The notes under the pieces were generated by a model. The model worked only from the letters and a program-made list of their open reading frames with translations. It had not been told where the DNA came from and did no database searches. Shown here piece after piece: positions 33,621 to 43,641 of a stretch of 64,000 nucleotides of DNA. Within the stretch, counting starts at the first letter, position 1. Each line of letters begins with the position of its first letter. Position numbers and translations under genes: made by a program. The DNA is from Luteibacter aegosomatis (GTDB lineage: Bacteria > Pseudomonadota > Gammaproteobacteria > Xanthomonadales > Rhodanobacteraceae): assembly GCF_023078455.1 (NCBI RefSeq), contig NZ_CP095740.1, positions 3,398,001 through 3,462,000 of the forward strand. The letters are read 5' to 3'.

Positions 33621-34819
33621 GACGCGATCCGATCGGCTTCGATCGTCGACGCACGCGCGATGCGTTCGGCGGCAAGCAGGGGTACGGCGACCTGCAGCCG
33701 GGTGCCCTTGCCGCGCTCGGATTCGATGCGCAGCGTTCCGCCGAGCGCCTTCACGCGCTCGCGCATGCCGCAAAGGCCATTGCCCTCGGTATCGACGCCA
33801 CCGCGACCGTTGTCGGCGATGCACAACGTGAGCACGTCTTTTTCCACGGCGACCTTCGCCTCGGCCACGGTGGCCTGCGCGTGGCGGTGGATGTTGGTGA
33901 CCGCCTCCCGGAGAACGAGGGCCAGTCCGGCCTCCATGCGTTCGGGCAAGGCGGGCACGTCGGTCACGTAATCGAAGCTCACCATCGAGGCATTGAGCAT
34001 AAGGCGTGCGGACGCGAGTTCGGCGGCAAGGCCCGTCGCCCGGATACCGGTGACCGCCGAACGCACCTCGGCCAGCGCGTGTCTCGCGATGCCCTCGGCC
34101 TCTTCCATCTCCCGGCGGGCCGCATCCACGTCGCGATCGATGAGGCGACGCGACAGCTCGAGCTTCAGCGTGATCAGCGACAGGGTGTGCCCGAGCAGGT
34201 CGTGCAGGTCGCGGCCGATGCGCTCGCGCTCGGCGGTGGCGGCGAGACGGCGCACCTCGTCGTGAGAGAGCTTCAGCTCGGCGTCGTGCTTCGCGCTGGC
34301 CCGGTAGAACAGGTTCAACGTGCCCACGGACACCGAGATGAGCGTGAGGAAGGCCATCGCCTGCCACGGCCAGCCGACGGCCCACCGGGCGACGGCGCAA
34401 AACGCCACCAGCACGACGGCCATGCGCAGGTAGGCCATTCGCGCCGACGTGTTCAGTCCGACGAACGAGGAGGCGTAGACGATGAAGCAGGCGCCTCCGC
34501 CATGCCCCGCCCACAGGCAGTCCAGCCCGAGCAGGGCGATGGCCACGGCGAACAGGGGCGCCTGCCTCACCGGTCGGGTCAAGATGCACCAATAGAGGAA
34601 CAGGAACGTGGGAAACGACAGCAGCGTGATTTCGAGCCAGCGCGCCGGCAGCGGATCGCTACCCAGGAGGTCGACGAAAAAGTAGATCGTCCAGATCAGG
34701 TGGAACAGGTTCGCCGCCCGATGCCTCGGCTTCTCCCCGAAGCGCACCCACAGCGAATCCGGCGTCGGTTCGAACCACGAGCGGGCCATGGATATGTCCG
34801 TTGAAAGGCGTGGCTTCAT
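33617..34819 (-). CDS. DesK-type sensor histidine kinase 2 (tandem paralogue)
   Basis: The 400-residue kinase is clearly paralogous to the next one: same HisKA_3 text (ERIGRDLHDLLGHTLSLITL), same ATPase motifs (REAVTNIHRHAQAT, IADNGRGG, LCGMRERVKALGG). Its membrane part differs (about residues 35-165), so it may sense something else. Both kinases keep histidine and ATP-binding residues and share one regulator gene. It begins 6 bases after the permease stop. ATG 34819. Confidence 0.9.
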   Translation of the reverse strand: MKPRLSTDISMARSWFEPTPDSLWVRFGEKPRHRAANLFHLIWTIYFFVDLLGSDPLPARWLEITLLSFPTFLFLYWCILTRPVRQAPLFAVAIALLGLDCLWAGHGGGACFIVYASSFVGLNTSARMAYLRMAVVLVAFCAVARWAVGWPWQAMAFLTLISVSVGTLNLFYRASAKHDAELKLSHDEVRRLAATAERERIGRDLHDLLGHTLSLITLKLELSRRLIDRDVDAARREMEEAEGIARHALAEVRSAVTGIRATGLAAELASARLMLNASMVSFDYVTDVPALPERMEAGLALVLREAVTNIHRHAQATVAEAKVAVEKDVLTLCIADNGRGGVDTEGNGLCGMRERVKALGGTLRIESERGKGTRLQVAVPLLAAERIARASTIEADRIAS

Positions 34820-34825
34820 GCTACT

Positions 34826-35608
34826 TCAACCGTGGCGACGCAGGCGACGGGCGGCGATGGCGACGAAGGCCACCGTGAAGACCAGCAGCACCAGGACGTG
34901 CGTCGCCAGACCGCCCTCGCCCAGCCCCACCGCCGCCAGCGCCAGCCGGTCGAGGTGATAGGCCGGCCACAGCGGCGCGATCGAGCGCAGCGTCTCCGGC
35001 ATCATCGACAACGGGAACCACAGGCCGGATAGGAACGCCATCGGCAGGTAGACGAGGTTGACGATGCCCGGCGCGCCCTGCCCTTTCACCAGCGTACCGA
35101 CCAGCAGGCCAAGCGCGCAGAACGGCAGGACGCCGACGATCTCGACGAGGTAGAACGCGGCGATGCGCGACGGCGGCATCGGCACGTGTGCGGCGAACAC
35201 CGCCAGCAGGAGCAACAGCGTGGCGACGATGGCGGCGACCAGCAGGGCCATGCACATCTTGCCGGCGAGGTAGGCGCCCGGCGGCATGGGCAGCGCCCGC
35301 TTGAGCGTGAGCAGGCCGGTATCGCGCTCCAGCGCCAGCGACACGCCGAAACCGAACAGACCCGGCGCCATCACGCCGAAGGTGCCGTACGACGCGAGCA
35401 GGTAGCGCGCCGCGTCGGGACCGTTGCCGTGCGCCAGCACGATGCCGAACATGACGTAGAACACCGAGGGGAAAAGCAGCGTCGGCAAGAGGAAGCCGGG
35501 GTTGCGCAGGTAACGCACGCACTCGGCGCGCGCTTCCTGCACGTAGGCGTTGAACAGGCGCCCCGCGCCCATCGCGGGAACGGCGGTGCTTTCGATGACG
35601 GCACTCAT
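34826..35608 (-). CDS. ABC-2 type exporter permease
   Basis: The 260-residue protein has an N-terminal cytoplasmic stretch and six membrane helices, with the ABC-2 signature pattern LVYLPMAFLSGLWFPLSMMP near residues 180-200. It pairs with the ATPase encoded immediately upstream, whose stop overlaps its ATG (ATGA at 35605-35608). Such exporters move drugs, peptides or lipids. The DesK/DesR neighbours suggest a membrane-stress-related substrate, which is an inference. Confidence 0.92.
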   Translation of the reverse strand: MSAVIESTAVPAMGAGRLFNAYVQEARAECVRYLRNPGFLLPTLLFPSVFYVMFGIVLAHGNGPDAARYLLASYGTFGVMAPGLFGFGVSLALERDTGLLTLKRALPMPPGAYLAGKMCMALLVAAIVATLLLLLAVFAAHVPMPPSRIAAFYLVEIVGVLPFCALGLLVGTLVKGQGAPGIVNLVYLPMAFLSGLWFPLSMMPETLRSIAPLWPAYHLDRLALAAVGLGEGGLATHVLVLLVFTVAFVAIAARRLRRHG

Positions 35609-36522
35609 GCGGCCTCCAGGGCGGTATCCGCGATGTCGTCGCGGGTGATGTCGGCGAAAGCCTCGGCGAGGCTCGCGCGCTGCACTTCCAGTTCGGTCAG
35701 GTCGGCATCCTCGGCGAGCAACCGGCGCACGGTGGCTTCCGCGCGCGTGGTGGCGATCGTCAGCCGCCCCTCGTGGACGCTCGCGGACACCACGCCCGGC
35801 CACCGCCAGACGGCGTCGGCGCCCACGCTCGTCACGCAACGCACGCGGCAGGTGGCCACGCGGGCACGCAAGGCATCGACCGTACCCTCGGAAATCACCC
35901 GGCCCTTCGCGACCACGCAGACGCGGTCGGCCAACGCTTCGGCTTCTTCGAGGTAATGCGTCGTCAGCACCACCGCGCACCCGTCCGACACGAGGCGACG
36001 GATCGCCTGCCATAGCGATTGCCGGGCCGCGAGGTCCATGCCCACGGTAGGCTCGTCGAGAAAAAGCAGCTCCGGCTTGCCCGCCAGCGCCATGGCGAAC
36101 TGCACCCGGCGCTGCTGGCCACCCGAAAGCGCTTCGTAGCGACGTCCGAGCAGGTCGTCGACCCCGGCCAGCGCGGCGCATTCGGCCAGCGAGCGCGGAT
36201 CGGGGTAATAGCTGGCGGTAAGGCGCAGCAGCTCGCCCACCTTCAGCGTGGGCGGCAGGCTGGCCGATTGCAGCATCACGCCGATGCGGCGGCGCGCCTC
36301 GATGTCCTGCGGGTCGCGGCCGAACAGGGTGGCGCGCCCTTCGTCGGCGCGGTGCAGGCCCAGCAGCAGGCCGATGGCGGTGCTCTTGCCCGCCCCGTTC
36401 GGACCGAGCAAGGCCACCAGTTCCCCGCGGTGGATATCGAGATCGATGCGCTCCAGCGCCTTGACCGCGCCGTAGCGCTTGGAAACCTGTTCTAGCCTGG
36501 CAATGCGGGTATCGTCGTTCAT
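35605..36522 (-). CDS. ABC exporter ATP-binding subunit
   Basis: The 305-residue ATPase has Walker A LLGPNGAGKSTAIGL, Q-loop MLQSASLPPTL, signature ALSGGQQRRVQFAMAL, Walker B LLFLDEPTVGMD and H-loop LTTHYLEEAE. The C-terminal extension (about 220-305) is typical of DrrA/NodI-type exporters. It is the first gene of a five-gene operon (ATPase, permease, kinase 2, kinase 1, regulator), similar in order to B. subtilis yvfRSTU. ATG 36522 is preceded by an AAGGAGGG-like site. Confidence 0.94.
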   Translation of the reverse strand: MNDDTRIARLEQVSKRYGAVKALERIDLDIHRGELVALLGPNGAGKSTAIGLLLGLHRADEGRATLFGRDPQDIEARRRIGVMLQSASLPPTLKVGELLRLTASYYPDPRSLAECAALAGVDDLLGRRYEALSGGQQRRVQFAMALAGKPELLFLDEPTVGMDLAARQSLWQAIRRLVSDGCAVVLTTHYLEEAEALADRVCVVAKGRVISEGTVDALRARVATCRVRCVTSVGADAVWRWPGVVSASVHEGRLTIATTRAEATVRRLLAEDADLTELEVQRASLAEAFADITRDDIADTALEAA

Positions 36523-36594
36523 GGGTGCCCTCCTTGCGTTGCAACATATTCGCGCGCAACCCCTTGGCGGCAGTCGCTTGCGTCATTGTGCGGA

Positions 36595-36610
36595 TGTGAC
36601 AAGCGTCATC
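36595..36610 (+). promoter_or_regulatory. Possible Clp/CRP-type operator
   Basis: TGTGA-CAAGCG-TCATC matches the CRP/Clp pattern TGTGA-N6-TCACA on the left half and three of five bases on the right half. It lies 157 bases upstream of the aminotransferase and about 75 bases upstream of the ABC operon start, so it could serve either. Confidence 0.3.
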
Positions 36611-36751
36611 CCGGGGGTTACGCGCATAAAAACCGCATGCTATGCTCGTTCAATAAACCCTTTATTTATATGCACTTAGCTACCACTTTGGGCATATGGA
36701 CGAAAGGAAGAAACGGCAGCATCCGCGTCATTCGAATTACGAGGAGTGGTT

Positions 36752-38248
36752 ATGGACGTCATCGGCCTTCTGCGCGAATTGCGCGATTTCGGCGGCAAGC
36801 AGCGCACCCTGGGCCTGCCCGATGCCACCGTGGAGCGTTTCGCACGCGAAGACGCGACGCTGGTGCGCGCCGTGGAAGAAGCCCTGGCCTATCACCGCGG
36901 CCTGCGTGACGGCATGGCCGATGTCCTGCGCATGGACGAATCCGAGCAGATCCATCACCTGCAGTCGGCCCTGGTCAACTTCTATCCCGACGACGGCGTG
37001 AATCCCTACGTACCGGCCGCCGCGCGCGGTCCGTGGATCGTCACGCTCAAGGGTGCGGTGCTTCACGACAACGGCGGCTACGGCATGCTCGGCTTCGGCC
37101 ACAACCCGGAGCACATCCTCGAAGCGATGTCCCGTCCGCAGGTGATGGCCAACGTGATGACGGCCAATGTCTCGCAGCTTCGCCTTTCCGATGCGTTGCG
37201 CCGGGAGATCGGCCGCACCCGCGGAGGCAGCCCGTATTCGCACTTCCTGTGCCTGAATTCCGGTTCGGAATCGGTGACGCTGGCCGGCCGCATCGCCGAC
37301 GTCAACGCGCGCCTGATGACCGATCCGGGTGCGCGCCATGCCGGCCGCACGATCAAGCGTCTCGCGGTGAAGGGGGCATTCCACGGTCGCACCGAGCGCC
37401 CCGCCATCTACTCGGATTCGTCGCGCCGCAACTACCAACAGCACCTGGCGAGCTTCCGCAACGAGGACACGCTGCTCACCGTCGAACCGTACAACGTGGC
37501 GCAGTTGAAGGCCGTGTTCGCCGAAGCCGAGCAGAAAGGCTGGTTCATCGAGGCGATGTTCCTCGAGCCGGTGATGGGCGAAGGCGATCCCGGCCGTGCG
37601 CTCACGCCGGAGTTCTACGCCGCCGCGCGCGAGCTGACCCGTGAACACGGCACCGTGTTGCTGGTGGATTCCATCCAGGCCGGCCTGCGCGCGCACGGCG
37701 TGCTGTCCATCGTGGACTACCCGGGTTTCGAAGGGCTCGAGGCGCCGGACATGGAAACCTTCTCCAAGGCGCTCAACGCCGGCCAGTATCCGTTGTCGGT
37801 GCTGGCGGTGTCCGCGCGCGTGGCGGGGCTCTATCGCAAGGGCATCTACGGCAACACCATGACCGCCAACCCGCGCGCGCTCGACGTGGCCGTGGCGACG
37901 ATGCACGAACTCACCGACGACGTGCGCCGCAACATCGTCGAACGCGGCAAGGAATTCGTGCAGAAGCTCGAGGTGCTGAAGAACGAACTGGGCGGCCTCA
38001 TCACCAAGGTGCAGGGCACGGGGTTGTTGTTCTCCTGCGAACTGGCACCCGAGTTCAAGTGCTTCGGCGAAGGCTCGACCGAGGAATACATGCGCGAGCG
38101 CGGCGTCGGCGTGATCCACGGCGGCGCGAATTCGCTGCGTTTCACGCCGCATTTCCGCGTGACGAGCGCCGAGGTCGATCTCATCGTCGAGGAAGTGCGG
38201 CATGCGCTGACCGAGGGACCGCGGCGGAGCGAATCCAAGGCCGCTTGA
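36752..38248 (+). CDS. Class-III PLP-dependent aminotransferase
   Basis: This 498-residue cytosolic enzyme has the class-III aminotransferase fold. Recognisable elements are GYGMLGFGHNPEHI near residues 108-122, SGSESVTLAGR (cofactor phosphate loop), KGAFHGRTERPA, LLVDSIQAGLRAHG (the Asp that binds the pyridine nitrogen, in place of the common DEVQ-x-G) and the likely PLP lysine in ETFSKALNAGQYPL (about residue 339). The substrate is unknown. The N-terminal 90 residues are an extension over typical 400-450-residue members. ATG 36752 has GAGGAG 5 bases upstream. Confidence 0.88.
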   Translation: MDVIGLLRELRDFGGKQRTLGLPDATVERFAREDATLVRAVEEALAYHRGLRDGMADVLRMDESEQIHHLQSALVNFYPDDGVNPYVPAAARGPWIVTLKGAVLHDNGGYGMLGFGHNPEHILEAMSRPQVMANVMTANVSQLRLSDALRREIGRTRGGSPYSHFLCLNSGSESVTLAGRIADVNARLMTDPGARHAGRTIKRLAVKGAFHGRTERPAIYSDSSRRNYQQHLASFRNEDTLLTVEPYNVAQLKAVFAEAEQKGWFIEAMFLEPVMGEGDPGRALTPEFYAAARELTREHGTVLLVDSIQAGLRAHGVLSIVDYPGFEGLEAPDMETFSKALNAGQYPLSVLAVSARVAGLYRKGIYGNTMTANPRALDVAVATMHELTDDVRRNIVERGKEFVQKLEVLKNELGGLITKVQGTGLLFSCELAPEFKCFGEGSTEEYMRERGVGVIHGGANSLRFTPHFRVTSAEVDLIVEEVRHALTEGPRRSESKAA

Positions 38249-38268
38249 GCGCATCGCTAAACCGTTCT

Positions 38269-38375
38269 CAAGGCGCTGGGTTCCTGCCTTCGCAGGAACG
38301 ACGTGAGGTGGTTTGACACGCAGCGGTCGATCTTTCGGCTCGTCGTTCCTGCGAAGGCAGGAACCCAGCGCCTTG
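38269..38375. repeat. Long inverted repeat with nested hairpins
   Basis: Perfect 35-bp arms (38269-38303 and 38341-38375) flank a 37-base loop. Each arm contains the smaller hairpin TTCCTGC-CTTC-GCAGGAA and the words GGCGCTGGG and GGAACGACG. This is a different repeat family from the REPs. A diverged relative is seen at 53919-53947. It lies just after the aminotransferase stop and may also end transcription. Confidence 0.85.
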
Positions 38376-38521
38376 CATCCGGTTTTGGCGAGACGGCAAT
38401 GCGGTTTTTCGAGCCGAAGGCGCGTAGGCCCACGCATTCACGCCGGCAAACGAACCGACCGCCGAGAAAAGTCGTAAGCTCCCCTCCGCCGGATTGGCCC
38501 GGCCTCACGTAGGGGTTCGTC

Positions 38522-38827
38522 ATGCGTATGCAGATTCGTGTCCTCGCCGTTTCCGCCTTTTTCGCCTTCGCCGGGGCCGCCTTCGCCGCCCAGGATATGC
38601 CCGCGAAGAAGGATCTCACTCCCCAGCAGCAGCGCATGAGCACCTGCAACGGCCAGGCGGCCGGCAAGAAGGGTGACGAGCGCAAGGCCTTCATGAGCAG
38701 TTGCCTCAAGGGCGAGCAGCCGGCCAAGATGACCCAGCAGGACAAGATGAAGAAGTGCAACGCGGATGCCGCAGGCAAGAAGGGCGATGAGCGCAAGGCG
38801 TTCATGAGCAACTGCCTCAAGGGTTGA
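38522..38827 (+). CDS. psiF: PsiF-repeat protein, exported
   Basis: The 101-residue protein has a signal peptide ([16 protein letters not shown], cleavage after AFA near residue 23) and two copies of the PsiF repeat, each with a [19 protein letters not shown] pattern (residues about 38-65 and 74-101). PsiF of E. coli is phosphate-starvation induced but its function is unknown. Each repeat holds two cysteines, so disulfides in the periplasm are likely. No Pho box could be identified upstream. Confidence 0.92.
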   Translation: MRMQIRVLAVSAFFAFAGAAFAAQDMPAKKDLTPQQQRMSTCNGQAAGKKGDERKAFMSSCLKGEQPAKMTQQDKMKKCNADAAGKKGDERKAFMSNCLKG

Positions 38828-38844
38828 TGCGTTCGCTCCGCATG

Positions 38845-38921
38845 ATTCGCGGACAGGGTCCGCTCCCACCCTCCGTTGGAAACGCCGCTACCGAAGGGTG
38901 GGAGCGGACCTTGTCCGCGAT
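38845..38921. repeat. REP pair between psiF and upp
   Basis: Left arm TTCGCGGACAGGGTCCGCTC onward; right arm CTACCGAAGGGTGGGAGCGG onward with one change (CTTGTCCGC). It follows the psiF stop by 18 bases and could act as its terminator-like structure. A TACAAT -10-like hexamer for upp follows at 38939-38944. Confidence 0.9.
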
Positions 38922-38972
38922 GGCGTTTGCGGCCGCATTACAATGGGCCGAACTCATCGAATCGGCCGCCCC

Positions 38973-39611
38973 ATGAAAATCGTCGAAGTCCGCCACCCCC
39001 TCATCCAGCACAAGCTCGGCCTCATGCGCCTTGCCGGGATCAGCACCAAGGAGTTCCGCGAGCTGGCCTCGGAAGTGGCCGCCCTGCTCACGTACGAAGC
39101 CACGGCCGACCTGGAGACGGAAATCAAGACGGTCGACGGCTGGGCCGGCCCGGTCGAGGTCACCCACATCAAGGGCAAGAAGGTCACCATCGTGCCGATC
39201 CTGCGCGCGGGACTGGGCATGCTCACCGGCGTGCTGGAGATGATCCCCGCCGCGCGCGTGAGCGTGGTGGGCCTGCAGCGCGACGAGGAAACCCTCGAAC
39301 CGGTCACCTATTACGAGAAGCTCACCGGCGGCATGGACGAGCGCACGGCGATCATCGTCGATCCCATGCTCGCCACGGCGGGCACGCTGGTGGCCACCGT
39401 GGACATGCTCAAGGCCGCTGGCGCCAAGCGCATCAAGGGCCTGTTCCTCGTGGCGGCGCCCGAGGGCCTGAAGCGCATCGAGGCGGCCCACCCCGACATC
39501 GAGATCTACGTCGCCTCCATCGACGAGCGCCTGAACGAGCTGGGCTACATCCTCCCCGGCCTGGGCGATGCCGGCGACAAGATCTTCGGCACCAAGCAAA
39601 AATCCGCCTGA
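38973..39611 (+). CDS. upp: Uracil phosphoribosyltransferase
   Basis: The 212-residue salvage enzyme makes UMP from uracil and PRPP. The N-terminal [18 protein letters not shown], the PILRAGLGM loop, the PRPP-binding [10 protein letters not shown] loop and the uracil-binding C-terminal [18 protein letters not shown] are all present. Length is normal (E. coli 208). No uraA permease is adjacent. ATG 38973 begins the standard MKIVEVRHP. Confidence 0.97.
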   Translation: MKIVEVRHPLIQHKLGLMRLAGISTKEFRELASEVAALLTYEATADLETEIKTVDGWAGPVEVTHIKGKKVTIVPILRAGLGMLTGVLEMIPAARVSVVGLQRDEETLEPVTYYEKLTGGMDERTAIIVDPMLATAGTLVATVDMLKAAGAKRIKGLFLVAAPEGLKRIEAAHPDIEIYVASIDERLNELGYILPGLGDAGDKIFGTKQKSA

Positions 39612-39620
39612 GCTGCCGGA

Positions 39621-39643
39621 TGTGTCACATCCGCCTGTCACAT
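39621..39643 (+). promoter_or_regulatory. Direct-repeat motif upstream of the secreted nuclease
   Basis: TGTCACAT occurs twice (39623-39630 and 39636-39643), 13 bases apart, about 110 bases before the nuclease start. The first copy is part of TGTGTCACA, resembling a Clp/CRP half-site. The spacing (13) differs from the 11-base period of a Pho box. A binding site is suspected but no regulator can be named. Confidence 0.35.
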
Positions 39644-39753
39644 AGCTGGGGCACACTCGCCCAGCGGGCCTGACAGGGGGAACACCGCGCCAGCACATGG
39701 CGGGTGCTTCGGGTCGCGTACAACCTACGAAACTCGAAGGGGAATACACGACT

Positions 39754-42489
39754 ATGCGTTCGACCACGTCACGGCGCGCCCTCTGGGCGGCGCTGGCCGG
39801 CTTTGTCTCCGTCGTGCCGCTCCATGCGGCCGACCTGTCGATCACCCAGTTCCGCGTCCGCGGCCCCGCCGGGGGCAACGACGAATTCGTCGAAGTGCAG
39901 AACGGCGGCAGCGCCCCGCTCGACGTTTCGGGCTTCAAGCTCAACGCATCGAACGCCACCGGCGTCACCGGCACGCGCTTTACCTTTCCCGGCGGCGTGA
40001 CGATCCAGCCGGGCTGCTTCGTGCTGCTGGGCAACAAGACCAGCCCGGGCTATTCCGGCGCCGTCCCCGCCGACTTCACCTACGCCACCGGCATCACCGA
40101 CGACGGCGGCCTCGCCCTGCTGGATACCGCGGGCAACGTGCTCGACCAGGTGGGCCTGAGCGCCGGTTCGGCCTACAAGCTCGGCACGCCGCTGGCCTCG
40201 CTCGGCAGCGGCAACGCCGACCAGGGTTACCTGCGCAAGACCACCGGCGGCGGCCTGCCGCAGGCCACGGGCGACAACTCGGCCGACTGGGTGAAGGTAG
40301 CCCCGACCACGCCGCACAACGCCGCCTCGGCCTGCGTGGCCCAGGGGCCGAGCCTGTCGATCGCCGACGCTTCGGTGAGCCTGCGCAACGCCGACGACGT
40401 GAAGATGCCCTTCACCGTGACGCTGAGCCAACCCCAGGCCGCCGACGTCTCCGTGCACGCCGCCACCGCCGATGACACCGCCACGGTGGCGGCCGGCGAC
40501 TACGACGCCGTCGACGCCACGGTGACCGTCCCCGCCGGGCAGACCACGGCAAGCTTCGACGTGAACGTGCACGGCGCGAAGGCGGCCGGCCCGGACAAGG
40601 CGTTCAAGGTGAACCTCTCCGGTGCCACCGGCGACGTCACCCTGGCGAAAGCCTCGGCCATCGGCGCGATCCTCAACGAAATCCCGGTCACGGCCGAGAT
40701 CTGGCAGATCACGGGCCACGACCAGGTGTCGCCACTGCTGGGCAAGCGCGTGTCCACCACGGGCAACGTGGTGACGGCGGTGGGTCCGCAGGGCTTCACC
40801 ATCCAGACGCCCGACCATCGCGCCGATGCCGATGCCCTCACCTCGAACGGCATCTACGTGTTCACCGGCGCGCCGCCGGCGGTGAAGTCCGGCGACGTGG
40901 TGAACGTGGATGCCACGGTCGACAACTTCTTCAACCTGCCCGAGCTGAAGGACGCCACGGTCGTCACGACGATGCACGGTGCGCGCTTGCCGAAGGCCGT
41001 GGTGTTCGACGACAAGGTGCCGTCGCACGACCCGAACCATCTCTCGTGCGGCCCGACCAACTTCCAGTGTTACGTCGGGATGCGCGTGGCCATCGACAAC
41101 GGCACGATCACCACGGGCAACCTGCGCTTCAGCGGCGAACCGTTCGCCGAGGTGTACATCACCACCGACGGTAACCGCTCGCTGCGCCAGCCGGGCGTGC
41201 GCTTCACCGTGCCGGTGCCCGACGGCGTGAACCTGCCGAACTGGAACGGCAACCCGCAGGTGCTGAAGATGAACACCGCCGACTTCGGCGCCGTGGCCGC
41301 CGATACGCCGTTCAATGCGGGCACCACGTTCCGCGCCGAAGGCGTGATCTCCTACGCATTCGGTGCGTACACCTTCATCCCCAGCAAGATCACCATCAAG
41401 AAGGCGGCAACGCTGCCGCGTCCCGTGGACGCGCGTCCGTTCTATGCCGTGCGCGTGGGCGCGCTGAATACCGAGCGCTTCTGCGACACGGAGTTCAATA
41501 CCACGTTCACCTGCTCGGGCGGCGACACCGAACCCACCGCCGACGAGGTGAAGCTGAAGACGCAGCGCCTGTCGGCCTACATCGGCGGCGTGCTGAAGCT
41601 GCCGGACATCCTCTCGGTGGAAGAGGTCAAGAGCCTCGCCGTGCTGCAGGGTCTCGCCAAGCAACTGGGTGACGACTACCCGGCCCAGTACGAAGCCTTC
41701 CTCCAGCCGGGCCACGATCCCAGCGGCATCAACGTGGGCTTCCTCGTGCGCACCGACCGCGTGCACGTGGTGGACGTGCATCAGCTCGACGCCGACGCCA
41801 CCTGGGACGACCAAGGCAGCACGTCGTTCCTGCATGACCATCCGCCGCTGCTGCTCACGGCCGACGTGCCGTCGATCGTCGGCCGCATGCGCGTCAACGT
41901 GATCTCGGTGCACCCGAAGGCCCGCCAGAACGTGGACAAGGCCGGCAGCGCCGCCGATCGCGACCGCCGGAAGCGCTTCCTGCAGGCCGTGTCGCTGGCC
42001 AAGCAGGTGCAGATCCTGCAGACCGACCGCAAGAACCTCGTCGCGCCGCTGCTGGTGGTGGGCGACTTCAACGCCTATCCCTTCAGCGACGGCTTCACCG
42101 ACGTGGTGGGCCTGGTTTCCGGCAAATATGACGACAGCCAGAACCTGCTCAAGCTCGGCAAGAACCTGGTCAAGCCCACGCTATGGAACGCCGTGGATTC
42201 GGTGCCCGAGAACGACCGCTATTCGTTCCTGTTCACCGAGAACTTCGGCAACATCCAGGGTCAGGCGCCGCGTTCGGTGCCGACGCACCAGGTCCTGGAC
42301 AACGCGTTGCTCAACACGGTGGCCCGCGGCCTGTTCCTGAACATGCGGTTCGGTCGCGGCAACCTCGACGCGCCGGTGCAGACGCTGGACGACTCGGCGA
42401 AGGAGACGGGCGTGAAGAAGGCGATCGGCTCGTCCGACCATGACGGATTCGTGGTGGACATGCTGGCGTTGCCGACGATCGTCCTGTGA
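39754..42489 (+). CDS. Secreted multidomain nuclease (lamin-tail plus endonuclease/exonuclease/phosphatase)
   Basis: The 911-residue protein has a signal peptide (residues 1-25, ending PLHA), a lamin-tail-like beta domain (about 27-140), a Calx-beta-like stretch (about 205-310), an OB-like region (about 315-420), and a C-terminal endonuclease/exonuclease/phosphatase domain (about 570-908). In that domain LLVVGDFNAYPFSD (Asp/Asn) and SSDHDGFVVDM (Asp-His) are the usual catalytic sites. The layout is that of extracellular DNases such as ExeM of Shewanella, used for nutrient DNA or biofilm release. Two disulfide-ready cysteine pairs are visible (CGPTNFQC, CDTEFNTTFTC). ATG 39754 follows AAGGGG. 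Confidence 0.88.
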   Translation: MRSTTSRRALWAALAGFVSVVPLHAADLSITQFRVRGPAGGNDEFVEVQNGGSAPLDVSGFKLNASNATGVTGTRFTFPGGVTIQPGCFVLLGNKTSPGYSGAVPADFTYATGITDDGGLALLDTAGNVLDQVGLSAGSAYKLGTPLASLGSGNADQGYLRKTTGGGLPQATGDNSADWVKVAPTTPHNAASACVAQGPSLSIADASVSLRNADDVKMPFTVTLSQPQAADVSVHAATADDTATVAAGDYDAVDATVTVPAGQTTASFDVNVHGAKAAGPDKAFKVNLSGATGDVTLAKASAIGAILNEIPVTAEIWQITGHDQVSPLLGKRVSTTGNVVTAVGPQGFTIQTPDHRADADALTSNGIYVFTGAPPAVKSGDVVNVDATVDNFFNLPELKDATVVTTMHGARLPKAVVFDDKVPSHDPNHLSCGPTNFQCYVGMRVAIDNGTITTGNLRFSGEPFAEVYITTDGNRSLRQPGVRFTVPVPDGVNLPNWNGNPQVLKMNTADFGAVAADTPFNAGTTFRAEGVISYAFGAYTFIPSKITIKKAATLPRPVDARPFYAVRVGALNTERFCDTEFNTTFTCSGGDTEPTADEVKLKTQRLSAYIGGVLKLPDILSVEEVKSLAVLQGLAKQLGDDYPAQYEAFLQPGHDPSGINVGFLVRTDRVHVVDVHQLDADATWDDQGSTSFLHDHPPLLLTADVPSIVGRMRVNVISVHPKARQNVDKAGSAADRDRRKRFLQAVSLAKQVQILQTDRKNLVAPLLVVGDFNAYPFSDGFTDVVGLVSGKYDDSQNLLKLGKNLVKPTLWNAVDSVPENDRYSFLFTENFGNIQGQAPRSVPTHQVLDNALLNTVARGLFLNMRFGRGNLDAPVQTLDDSAKETGVKKAIGSSDHDGFVVDMLALPTIVL

Positions 42490-42524
42490 GGTGACTCCGG
42501 GCATCCGGTTTCGGCCGGACGCCT

Positions 42525-42600
42525 ATCGCGGACAGGGTCCGCTCCCACCCTCCGGTAGGAAGCCTGCTATCGAAGGGTGGGAGCGGACCCTGTCCGCGAT
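42525..42600. repeat. REP pair between the nuclease and proline iminopeptidase genes
   Basis: ATCGCGGACAGGGTCCGCTC onward and its inverted arm ending CCTGTCCGCGAT, with one change in the CTATC position (CTACC elsewhere). It fills the gap between two convergent genes. Confidence 0.9.
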
Positions 42601-42606
42601 TTTCTT

Positions 42607-43599
<993 letters not shown>

Positions 43600-43641
43600 C
43601 TAGCGGGGCCAGCCCGGCAACGCCACCGACACGACCGTTCG

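Noticed and set aside
36746..36752. GTG 36746 as aminotransferase start
   Set aside because: It lies within the GAGGAG ribosome-binding site of ATG 36752.
39621..39643. Pho box upstream of the nuclease
   Set aside because: The TGTCACAT copies are 13 bases apart, not 11, and the CTGTCAT core is only partly matched.
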